This document shows, piece after piece, positions 33,425-40,650 of a DNA stretch of 64,000 bases. How positions within the stretch are numbered: position 1 is the stretch's first letter; every line of letters begins with the position of its first letter. The stretch is from contig JAEWZO010000026.1 of assembly GCA_023458415.1 (NCBI GenBank), positions 1 through 64,000 on the forward strand. The letters run 5' to 3'. Source of the stretch: Bacteroidota bacterium (lineage in GTDB: Bacteria; Bacteroidota; Bacteroidia; Flavobacteriales; Weeksellaceae). The notes under the pieces are model-generated. The model was not told the origin of the DNA, did no database searches, and saw nothing but the letters and a program-made list of their open reading frames with translations. The position numbers and the translations under genes are program-made.

Positions 33425-34078
33425 ATGGCAAAACAATACAAGAGAATAAATAGGTTTACTTCATTACCATATGTAATTGATATCTTGGCTACAGAGCAAT
33501 TAACACTTACTAATCCGGAGAATTGGCCAGATAAAAATGAGAAAATCACATTAGAAAAGTACAGAAAGGCAAAAGGTGCTGAAAAAATCTTCTGCTTATG
33601 CCTTTCGGATTCTGCTGAAAATATACATCTTTGGAGCAATTTTGCGCCCTCGGAATCTGGTTGTTTCATAAAATTCAATTATGATAAGCTAATTGAGTTT
33701 CTAAATGAGCAGAAGGATCTTGTCTATTCAAATATGGAATATGTAAAAATTGGAGATTTGTCTAAACTTACAATAGAAACAGAAAAATTACCTTTCTACA
33801 AGAGACATCCATTTCAGCCAGAAAATGAATTACGTATTATCTATTTGGATTATGATGGAGTAAAAGAACCTGTAAAGAAGATTCCATTCGACATTAATAT
33901 TATTGAAAGTATTACAATTTCAGATCAGCTACCCAAACCTGTATTTGAAAATGTGAAAGTAATTTTACAAAGTGTTAATAAATCTTTTACAGGGAAAATC
34001 TCTCAATCTACTTTATTCGAAAATATTCGCTGGAAAAACAATTTTGAAAAACATTTGATAGACAGCGAAGGATGTTAA
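33425..34078 (+). CDS. DUF2971-like protein
   Basis: A 217-residue soluble protein. The N-terminal RINRFTSLPYVIDIL and LTNPENWPDKNE, and the FCLCLSDSAENIHLWSNFA segment match the pattern of the DUF2971 family, whose members are frequent in defence and accessory islands but have no confirmed activity. No signal peptide. It is followed by its own terminator. Confidence 0.7.
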   Translation: MAKQYKRINRFTSLPYVIDILATEQLTLTNPENWPDKNEKITLEKYRKAKGAEKIFCLCLSDSAENIHLWSNFAPSESGCFIKFNYDKLIEFLNEQKDLVYSNMEYVKIGDLSKLTIETEKLPFYKRHPFQPENELRIIYLDYDGVKEPVKKIPFDINIIESITISDQLPKPVFENVKVILQSVNKSFTGKISQSTLFENIRWKNNFEKHLIDSEGC

Positions 34079-34093
34079 TATTAGTATCTAAAA

Positions 34094-34117
34094 AAAGCGA
34101 CATTTAACCGTCGCTTT
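34094..34117 (+). terminator. Terminator after the DUF2971-like gene
   Basis: AAAGCGAC (34094-34101) pairs with GTCGCTTT (34110-34117), followed by CTTTT. Confidence 0.75.
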
Positions 34118-34149
34118 CTTTTGAACTTTAATTAATATTAAAATTTAAG

Positions 34150-34482
34150 ATGAAAACTTTCACTGTTTTTTTGCTTCTTTGCTTTTTTAGCAATTTCTTG
34201 TCCCAAAAACTCCACTCCGTCAGCTACGCTTCCCAAGCTGATCTAAAAGTCTTCGTTGTAGATTACGAAAATCAGGCAGACCTAAAAGTGTACAAAGTAA
34301 AATACCAAAACCAGGCATCAGGAAATGAAGGAAAATGGTTTTTCACGGATTATGCAAATCAGGCGGACAAAAAAATCTATTTCGTAAAATACGCCAACCA
34401 AGCCGATCTGAAGATTTATTTTGTGAAATATCAAAATCAGGCAGGTTGGAGAAGTAATTCTAAAAAGCACCTGTTGTATTGA
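34150..34482 (+). CDS. DUF6150-family exported repeat protein
   Basis: A 110-residue protein with a signal peptide (TVFLLLCFFSNFLSQ). The mature part is made of about six imperfect repeats of the form Y-x-N/S-Q-A-D-x-K-x-Y/F-x-V-x-Y (e.g. YENQADLKVYKVKYQNQAS, YANQADLKIYFVKYQNQAG), which matches the DUF6150 family. Alternating residues suggest beta strands. Function unknown. A perfect inverted-repeat terminator follows. Confidence 0.75.
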   Translation: MKTFTVFLLLCFFSNFLSQKLHSVSYASQADLKVFVVDYENQADLKVYKVKYQNQASGNEGKWFFTDYANQADKKIYFVKYANQADLKIYFVKYQNQAGWRSNSKKHLLY

Positions 34483-34488
34483 GAAACC

Positions 34489-34521
34489 AACTTCGCCAAA
34501 GTTCCAAACTTTGGCGAAGTT
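34489..34521. terminator. Perfect 15-bp inverted-repeat terminator
   Basis: AACTTCGCCAAAGTT (34489-34503) and AACTTTGGCGAAGTT (34507-34521), a perfect stem around CCA, between the convergent DUF6150 and AAA/DUF4143 genes. Confidence 0.8.
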
Positions 34522-34527
34522 TTAACT

Positions 34528-35676
34528 TCACTCCTTCCACCCCAAAATCTCCACTTCCTTCCTCCTGAAATTTTCCTTTCCGCCATAAATCAGCATTTCC
34601 CTGTCAATTTTTTCAGGATAGATTTTCCGGAAATAATCCAAACCTTTGAAGAGTTTTTCGCTGATGGTTTTGGTGGATTTTATTTCGGCGGTCTCAAAAA
34701 CTCCGTTACCTTCAATAATCAAATCCACTTCGTTGCCGTTGCTGTCGCGCCAATACCAGAAATCCTGGAGAAGGTATTCGTGTGCATTTTTCTTGATTAA
34801 ATCGGCGATGATGAAGTTTTCGAAAATATTTCCAAAAAGTCGGTTGTCAATCAATTTGTTTTCAGTGTTGATATTCAGCAGATAACAAAGCAAACCGGTG
34901 TCGTAGAAATAAAGTTTTGGACTTTTAATAATTCGTTTGCTGAAGTTTTCAAAATACGGCTCCAAACGAAAAACAATGAATGACGCCTCTAAAATCGAAA
35001 GCCACGATTTTGCGGTGGGCGAAGAAATTCCGCAATCTTTTGCCAAATCGGAAAGGTTGAGAATTTGTCCGGCTCTTCCCGCACACAACCGAAGAAATCT
35101 GCGAAAATTGGCCAAGTCGTGGATGTTCAAAAGTTCCGAAAGGTCTCTCTGAATATAGGTTTCAATATAATTTTTGTAGTAAGACGGCGGTGGAATTTTT
35201 CGGTCGAAAATGGCGGGATAAAATCCGTGGGGAATTAGGGTTTCAAAATTTTCGGGATGCAAATCTGCTGAAATTAACTCGGAATTGTCAAACGGAAAGA
35301 GTTGAAACATCGCTACTCTTCCTGCCAAACTTTGGGTAATGTTTTGAAGCATGTGAAAATTTTGCGAACCCGACAAAATGTATTGCCCCATGATTTTGTC
35401 CTCATCTACTTTGGTTTGAAGAAAAGAAAACAGTTTCGGAACGCGTTGAACCTCATCAAAAATCACTTTGTTGGAATATCTTTCTAAAAAAGAATTGGGA
35501 TCTGCTTCGGCGATTGTTCGAATGTCGGGATTTTCCAAACTTAAATATTCGTATTCGGGAAACTCCTTTCGGAGCATGGTGGTTTTTCCGGATTGACGTG
35601 GCCCATTTATCGCAATTACCGGATAAAGTTTAACATATTCCCGAATTGACTTTGTTAAAGTTCTCGATACGTCCAT
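34528..35676 (-). CDS. AAA ATPase with DUF4143 and nuclease-fold-like tail
   Basis: A 382-residue ATPase. Walker A GPRQSGKTT is at 25-33, Walker B VIFDEVQRVP and sensor YILSGSQNF follow in the AAA_14 domain (1-165). The DUF4143 domain (about 180-300) includes ETYIQRDLSELL and SDLAKDCGISSPTAKSWLSIL, a helix-turn-helix-like element. The end, EVDLIIEGNGVFETAEIKSTK, resembles the PD-(D/E)xK core seen in this family. DUF4143 ATPases occur singly, often strain-variable, and are not understood. The start at 35676 was chosen over 35697. A periodic repeat array lies directly upstream. Confidence 0.85.
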   Translation of the reverse strand: MDVSRTLTKSIREYVKLYPVIAINGPRQSGKTTMLRKEFPEYEYLSLENPDIRTIAEADPNSFLERYSNKVIFDEVQRVPKLFSFLQTKVDEDKIMGQYILSGSQNFHMLQNITQSLAGRVAMFQLFPFDNSELISADLHPENFETLIPHGFYPAIFDRKIPPPSYYKNYIETYIQRDLSELLNIHDLANFRRFLRLCAGRAGQILNLSDLAKDCGISSPTAKSWLSILEASFIVFRLEPYFENFSKRIIKSPKLYFYDTGLLCYLLNINTENKLIDNRLFGNIFENFIIADLIKKNAHEYLLQDFWYWRDSNGNEVDLIIEGNGVFETAEIKSTKTISEKLFKGLDYFRKIYPEKIDREMLIYGGKENFRRKEVEILGWKE

Positions 35677-35711
35677 TGTTCTATGATTGTCAAGCAAAAG
35701 TAATTAAATTT

Positions 35712-35886
35712 TTTTAAATTTACATAAAATAAATTTTAAATTCACATGGAAAATTTTTTAAATCGACATAAGATTTAAGAACTGTAAAAGAAAGCAAATT
35801 TTAAAATTTCATCGATTATATTTTAAATTTACATAAAAATTATTTTAAATATACATAGGAAAAATTTTAAAATACATAAAAGTTAT
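35712..35886. repeat. 22-bp-period array of a 14-bp AT-rich motif
   Basis: Seven copies of TTTTAAATTTACAT (with variants) start at 35712, 35734, 35756, 35799, 35821, 35843 and 35865. The copies are 22 bp apart, about two helical turns, except for one 43-bp gap (35756 to 35799) that equals two periods minus one base. Each copy is followed by a non-conserved 8-base A-rich spacer. The 35799 copy has TCAT instead of ACAT; the last is one base short. Found only here in the window by eye. Confidence 0.85.
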
Positions 35887-35955
35887 TTCTGTCTCGAAGT
35901 TTCGGGATGGCAATTCAACTGCAAAATCTCATTTCCCCAAAATCCCAATTTTCCG

Positions 35956-35963
35956 TAACTTTA
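35956..35963 (+). promoter_or_regulatory. Probable -7 box of fumA
   Basis: TAACTTTA, the TAnnTTTG variant also seen before mutB and meaB, 21 nt before the ATG at 35985. Confidence 0.4.
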
Positions 35964-35984
35964 GCTTTTAATAAAAATTTAAAA

Positions 35985-37592
35985 ATGGAATTTCAATATC
36001 AGGAACCATTTCCTATTCTTAAAGACGATACCCAATACAAAAAACTTACTTCAGATTACGTAAAAGTTGAAAAACTGGGTGACCGCGAAATTCTAACCGT
36101 AGATCCAAAAGGCCTGGAATTGCTTGCTGAAGAAGCGATGGTAGATGTATCGTTTATGTTGCGTTCCGCACATTTACAAAGTTTAAGAAACATTATCGAA
36201 GATCCGGAAGCAACAGATAACGATCGTTTTGTAGCGTACAATCTGCTGCAAAATGCAGCGGTAGCGGTTGAAGGCGCGCTTCCTTCATGTCAGGATACGG
36301 GAACTGCAATTGTTGCTGCCAAAAAAGGTGAAAACGTGTACACTGGAGTAAATGATGCTGAACATTTGAGCAAAGGAATTTACAATACTTTTCAGAAAAA
36401 AAACCTCAGATATTCGCAGATTGTTCCGTTAACAATGTTCGAAGAAAAAAATTCGGGATCCAATCTTCCAGCACAAATTGATATTTATGCAAAGGAAGGA
36501 AACTCGTATGAATTTCTGTTTCTTACAAAAGGTGGCGGTTCCGCCAATAAGACTTTTCTTTATCAGAAAACAAAATCTTTGCTGAACGAAAAATCTTTAA
36601 CAGAATGGATCAAAACTTCCATCCTGGATTTGGGAACAGCAGCTTGTCCGCCTTACCATTTGGCTTTGGTAATTGGTGGGACTTCAGCTGAAGCCACTAT
36701 GGCAGCTGTGAAAAAGGCTTCAGCAAAATATTACGATAATCTTCCGACAACGGGCGACGAAACAGGTCGCGCTTTCCGTGATTTGGAATGGGAGAAAAAA
36801 ATTCAGCAGATTTGTCAGGAATCAACGATTGGTGCACAGTTCGGTGGAAAATATCTTACTCACGATGTTCGCGTAATCCGTTTGCCGCGTCACGCAGCAA
36901 GCTGTCCGGTTGGGATGGGCGTTTCCTGTTCTGCAGACAGAAACATCAAAGGTAAAATCACTAAAGACGGGATTTTCCTTGAACAGCTGGAAACCAATCC
37001 GGCAAGGTTTCTTCCGGAAACACCTCCGCATCTTGAAAAAGCAGTTGAAATAGATTTGAACCGTCCAATGCCAGAAATTTTGGCAGAGCTTTCAAAATAT
37101 CCAATCAAAACCCGTTTAAAACTGAGCGGAACGCTGATTGTTGCACGAGATATAGCACATGCAAAAATTAAAGAACTGCTGGATACTGGGCAACCAATGC
37201 CGGAATATTTCAAAAATCATCCGGTGTATTATGCGGGACCGGCAAAAACTCCGGACGGAATGCCTTCAGGAAGTTTCGGGCCTACAACGGCAGGAAGAAT
37301 GGATGTGTATGTAAACGAATTCCAAAGCCATGGTGGAAGTATGATTATGCTGGCTAAAGGAAACCGAAGCAAAGATGTAACGGATGCATGTGCTACGCAC
37401 GGCGGTTTTTATCTGGGCTCAATTGGTGGTCCGGCTGCAATTTTGGCGAAAGATAATATCAAATCAGTGGAAGTGGTTGATTTTCCGGAACTTGGAATGG
37501 AAGCAGTGCGCAAAATTGAAGTAAAAGATTTCCCGGCTTTCATTATTACCGATGACAAAGGCAACGATTTCTTTGCGTCGATAGCCCACTGA
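35985..37592 (+). CDS. fumA: Fumarate hydratase, class I (iron-sulphur)
   Basis: Iron-sulphur fumarase of the TCA cycle. The 535-residue protein carries the presumed [4Fe-4S] ligands C102 (PSCQDTGTA), C221 (TAACPPYHLA) and C315 (GVSCSADRNIKG); the spacings 119 and 94 equal those of the characterised Leishmania class I enzyme as I recall it. The KGGGSANKTF and C-terminal FQSHGGSMIMLAKGNRSK segments also fit. The ATG at 35985 starts MEFQYQEPF; upstream in-frame codons lie in the promoter region. The class II fumarase fumC sits 8 kb to the left, beyond the accessory stretch. Confidence 0.95.
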   Translation: MEFQYQEPFPILKDDTQYKKLTSDYVKVEKLGDREILTVDPKGLELLAEEAMVDVSFMLRSAHLQSLRNIIEDPEATDNDRFVAYNLLQNAAVAVEGALPSCQDTGTAIVAAKKGENVYTGVNDAEHLSKGIYNTFQKKNLRYSQIVPLTMFEEKNSGSNLPAQIDIYAKEGNSYEFLFLTKGGGSANKTFLYQKTKSLLNEKSLTEWIKTSILDLGTAACPPYHLALVIGGTSAEATMAAVKKASAKYYDNLPTTGDETGRAFRDLEWEKKIQQICQESTIGAQFGGKYLTHDVRVIRLPRHAASCPVGMGVSCSADRNIKGKITKDGIFLEQLETNPARFLPETPPHLEKAVEIDLNRPMPEILAELSKYPIKTRLKLSGTLIVARDIAHAKIKELLDTGQPMPEYFKNHPVYYAGPAKTPDGMPSGSFGPTTAGRMDVYVNEFQSHGGSMIMLAKGNRSKDVTDACATHGGFYLGSIGGPAAILAKDNIKSVEVVDFPELGMEAVRKIEVKDFPAFIITDDKGNDFFASIAH

Positions 37593-37683
37593 AATATCAC
37601 TGCGAAAGTTTTGCGTTAAATTTTTAACCGTTTTAAATTATAAAAAATCGCGCTGTAAACTTTTCTTTTTACAGAAAATGATT

Positions 37684-37691
37684 TACTTTTG
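37684..37691 (+). promoter_or_regulatory. -7 box 16 nt before the 37708 start
   Basis: TACTTTTG, matching TAnnTTTG, 16 nt before the ATG at 37708. Confidence 0.55.
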
Positions 37692-37707
37692 CTGAAAATC
37701 TGAATAA

Positions 37708-37995
37708 ATGATCACGATCTTATCATCATTCTGGCCGTTTTACCAGTTCCTTTGGACAGTATTTTTCATTATCATGTTCCTGGTTGGTTTCTGGTGTATT
37801 TTTATGTTTTTCGGTTTGGTAATTCCGATGTGGCTTACTGAAGGATTGCGCGAATATTTTGGAAAAACAAAACCATTCGATCCGGAAGATGTAAGAAGAA
37901 AAACTTTACCGGAGCAGGGTGCAGAAGTTATTTACAGCAACCCGAAAGGAGAAGGTCCGTTTATTCATTCACACGACAATCACGGTCATCACTAG
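37708..37995 (+). CDS. Small membrane protein with C-terminal soluble tail, function unknown
   Basis: A 95-residue protein: two closely spaced hydrophobic segments (about 8-46, FLWTVFFIIMFLVGFWCIFM), then a soluble tail with Lys/Pro/Asp and a His-rich end (SHDNHGHH) that might bind metal. No family recognised. It is preceded by a -7 box with a short leader and followed by a terminator, so it is monocistronic. Confidence 0.65.
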   Translation: MITILSSFWPFYQFLWTVFFIIMFLVGFWCIFMFFGLVIPMWLTEGLREYFGKTKPFDPEDVRRKTLPEQGAEVIYSNPKGEGPFIHSHDNHGHH

Positions 37996-38061
37996 TTGAT
38001 GTCACTGCTTTCCCACATCAATTTCGGGAAAAGCGGTCACAAAGCAAAACTACATATTTAG

Positions 38062-38090
38062 CTGCCTCTGTTTTCGGGGGCAGTTTTTTT
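38062..38090 (+). terminator. Terminator before the PiT gene
   Basis: CTGCC (38062-38066) pairs with GGCAG (38079-38083), followed by T7. Confidence 0.65.
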
Positions 38091-38133
38091 ATTAAGTTTT
38101 GTTAACATTGGGAAAGGCGCGCAACTACATTCG

Positions 38134-38141
38134 TAAATTTG
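38134..38141 (+). promoter_or_regulatory. -7 box 15 nt before the PiT start
   Basis: TAAATTTG ends exactly 15 nt before the ATG at 38157. The in-frame TTG at 38139 is part of the box and not a start codon. A TTG at 38108-38110 lies 23 bp upstream of the box. Confidence 0.6.
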
Positions 38142-38156
38142 CAGCAAAATTTTCGG

Positions 38157-40415
38157 ATGGATTTTTTCAGTTTTATTATTGGTGTCCTGTTGCTTTTGGC
38201 GGCATTGGACCTTATTGTTGGCGTAAGTAATGATGCGGTTAACTTCCTGAACTCTGCTATTGGCTCTAAAGTTGCGCCATACCGAACAATTATTCTTATA
38301 GCCATTGCCGGTGTAATCATTGGCTCTGTATTTTCCAGCGGAATTATGGAAATTGCCCGAAAAGGAATTTTCTATCCGGAACATTTTACATTCGAAGTCA
38401 TCCTTATAGTCTTTCTTGCGGTAATGCTTACAGACATTATTCTACTGGATGTTTTCAACAGTCTTGGATTGCCTACTTCTACTACGGTTTCAATTATTTT
38501 TGAGCTTTTGGGATCGTCTTTAATGGCTGGAATTCTTTTTTCCATGTCGAAAAATGAAAGCATCAATGAAATCTGGAAGTACATTAATTTCGAAAGTGCT
38601 AATAATATAGTCTCGGGTATTTTCCTCTCTGTTCTTATTGCTTTTACAGCGGGTGCGCTCATTCAGTTTCTGTGCAGGCTACTTTTTACCTTTCAGTTCG
38701 AGGAAAAACTCAACCGTTACGGGGCAATTTTTTCGGGAGCAGGTATTACAGGAATTATATATTTCCTACTGATTAAAGGTCTGAAAGGAACTACACTTAT
38801 TTCAAAAGAAGGCTCTCAGTGGATTGGTGAAAATACCGTTTTGATTCTGCTTGCGATATTTTTGATATCCTCAATTATTCTATTTATCATCCAAAAAACT
38901 CTGAATTTCAACCCTTTGAAAGCCGTTGTTTTGGCAGGGACTTTCTCATTGGCTATGGCATTTGCCGGAAACGATTTGGTGAATTTCATCGGGGTTCCAA
39001 TTACCGGATTACTGGCTTACCAAAACTGGGCAGCTTCAGGAGTTCCAGCGAGTGAATATTATATGGATTATCTGGCCGGAAACGATGTGATTGTTCCTAA
39101 CTATTTGCTGCTAATTGCCGGAATTATTATGGGACTGACTATTTGGCTAAGTTCAAAAGCCAAGAAAGTTACAGAAACCGAAGTGTCTTTGGGTAGACAG
39201 GAAGAAGGCGACGAACGTTTTAAGCCAAACGCAATTTCCAGAAGTATTGTAAATTCAAGTCTTACGTTCGGTAAAATCTTCGGGGTTATTGTACCTTCTT
39301 CTATTTCAAGGAGATACAATACCAGTTTCGAAAAGAAAAAACTTCAGGAAGCTACTGTAACTGTTGAAACTCCCGCTTTCGATTTGGTGCGTGCCGCAAC
39401 CAATTTGGTTATTGCATCCAGTATTATCGCATGGGCAACCTCTGAAAAACTTCCGCTTTCCACAACTTACGTAACTTTTATGGTAGCAATGGGAAGTTCT
39501 CTTGCCGACAAAGCGTGGGGAAGAGACAGTGCCGTGTACAGAGTTGCAGGCGTACTTTCAGTAATTGGGGGATGGTTTATTACTGCATTGATTGCATTTT
39601 CAGTTTCCGCAATTTTCGCTTTTATTTTGTACAAAGGGGGACAAACCGGAACATTTATTCTTATTGCAGTCGTACTTGCTTACATCGTAATTTCCCATAT
39701 TAATTTCAGCAAAAAAGAGAAAAAATCCAAGAAAAGCAAAGACCGACTTTTGGTTTTGGACAATGCGGATTTAAATACTGTTCAGAAATATCAGTCACTG
39801 GTAAGCGCATCAGTTTCTGAGATTGCAACCAGCTACAAAATGGTTTTGGAGGGATTGATGCAGGGCGATATCGTAAAACTGCAAACGGCCAACCAAAACC
39901 TTGTTGAATTAGAAGAACATGGCTACAATGTGCGGACGAAAAGTATCAAATACATCAAGTCACTTTCGGTGAACGATAAGCAAACTTCGCAGGCGATTGT
40001 TTTAAGCAGCGATTTTATTCAGGATCTTGCACAAAGTACTAAATTTCTTAGCGATGAAGCTCTGTTTTTCGTGAAAAACCTTCACGTGGTGAGCGATAAA
40101 GCTTTCCTTAAAGACCTGATCGTGCTGGATGATAAAATGGAGCATTTTTTTAATCTTGTACTCGTTTCTTTGGAGCAGACCGAGCATGAAAATCTGGAAC
40201 ATATCCGCAAAGAAAGAGATGGCGTAAGAGATTTTATCAACGAGCGTCTTGATTTCCAGATCCATAATATCAATAAAGCGAAACCAAGCACAAAAGAAGG
40301 AATTCTGCAGACCAACGTATTCCTGCAAAGCCGCGATATTCAGGCGGTACTTACAAGAATCTCCAAGATGTTTCTGAAACTCTACGAGAAGAGAATGCCG
40401 AAGCCGGAAATGTAA
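38157..40415 (+). CDS. PiT-family inorganic phosphate transporter with PhoU-like C-terminal region
   Basis: A 752-residue membrane protein. Two PiT signatures are visible, GVSNDAVNFLNSAIGS near residue 30 and FAGNDLVNFIGVPITG near 272, with roughly ten membrane helices to about residue 525. From about 545 the chain is soluble and helical (NTVQKYQSLVSASVSE, VLDDKMEHFFNLVLVSLEQ), consistent with the fused PhoU-like domain common in Bacteroidetes PiT proteins. Normally couples phosphate uptake to cations; the PhoU part is likely regulatory. The gene is monocistronic. Confidence 0.9.
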   Translation: MDFFSFIIGVLLLLAALDLIVGVSNDAVNFLNSAIGSKVAPYRTIILIAIAGVIIGSVFSSGIMEIARKGIFYPEHFTFEVILIVFLAVMLTDIILLDVFNSLGLPTSTTVSIIFELLGSSLMAGILFSMSKNESINEIWKYINFESANNIVSGIFLSVLIAFTAGALIQFLCRLLFTFQFEEKLNRYGAIFSGAGITGIIYFLLIKGLKGTTLISKEGSQWIGENTVLILLAIFLISSIILFIIQKTLNFNPLKAVVLAGTFSLAMAFAGNDLVNFIGVPITGLLAYQNWAASGVPASEYYMDYLAGNDVIVPNYLLLIAGIIMGLTIWLSSKAKKVTETEVSLGRQEEGDERFKPNAISRSIVNSSLTFGKIFGVIVPSSISRRYNTSFEKKKLQEATVTVETPAFDLVRAATNLVIASSIIAWATSEKLPLSTTYVTFMVAMGSSLADKAWGRDSAVYRVAGVLSVIGGWFITALIAFSVSAIFAFILYKGGQTGTFILIAVVLAYIVISHINFSKKEKKSKKSKDRLLVLDNADLNTVQKYQSLVSASVSEIATSYKMVLEGLMQGDIVKLQTANQNLVELEEHGYNVRTKSIKYIKSLSVNDKQTSQAIVLSSDFIQDLAQSTKFLSDEALFFVKNLHVVSDKAFLKDLIVLDDKMEHFFNLVLVSLEQTEHENLEHIRKERDGVRDFINERLDFQIHNINKAKPSTKEGILQTNVFLQSRDIQAVLTRISKMFLKLYEKRMPKPEM

Positions 40416-40424
40416 TTTTTCAGG

Positions 40425-40512
40425 AGCTATTTCCCGCTGTACACTGTATCTTTTTTGGTGCACTCATTTCTTCGCGAACCAAAAAAGGATGCCGTTTCCA
40501 TCGGGGCTATTC
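40425..40512. repeat. Candidate structured intergenic element after the PiT gene
   Basis: A central hairpin ATCTTTTTTGGT (40448-40459) pairs with ACCAAAAAAGGAT (40478-40490) with one bulge. It is flanked by GGAGCTATTTCCCGC and CCATCGGGGCTA, which share GGxGCTA cores. No ORF was found in it, and its arms do not end in a T-run, so it is not a normal terminator. Confidence 0.45.
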
Positions 40513-40549
40513 ACAAAATCGGGATTTAGCCAACAAGTAATAATCATTT

Positions 40550-40582
40550 AGATAAAAGCGTAGTTTCCTGCGCTTTTTATCT
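40550..40582 (+). terminator. Hairpin before prfA
   Basis: AGATAAAAGCGTAG pairs with CTGCGCTTTTTATCT around TTTC, followed by TTTTTC. Confidence 0.6.
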
Positions 40583-40589
40583 TTTTCGT

Positions 40590-40597
40590 TATCTTTG
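40590..40597 (+). promoter_or_regulatory. -7 box of prfA
   Basis: TATCTTTG fits TAnnTTTG, 53 bases before the prfA ATG. Confidence 0.5.
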
Positions 40598-40650
40598 CAA
40601 CCAATTTTTTACACAGAAAGCCGTAAAGGTTTCCGAAATATTTTCATAAG

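Noticed and set aside
35712..35886. Array as a CRISPR locus
   Set aside because: The gaps are only 8 bases, the motif is 14 bases and degenerate, and no cas gene is present.
37653..37674. CTGTAAA/TTTACAG hairpin as a terminator after fumA
   Set aside because: The stem is 7 bp but no T-run follows, and it sits just ahead of the next -7 box, so I did not call it.
40002..40463. Minus-strand frame over the PiT 3' end
   Set aside because: Antisense to a clearly coding region and to the structured intergenic element.
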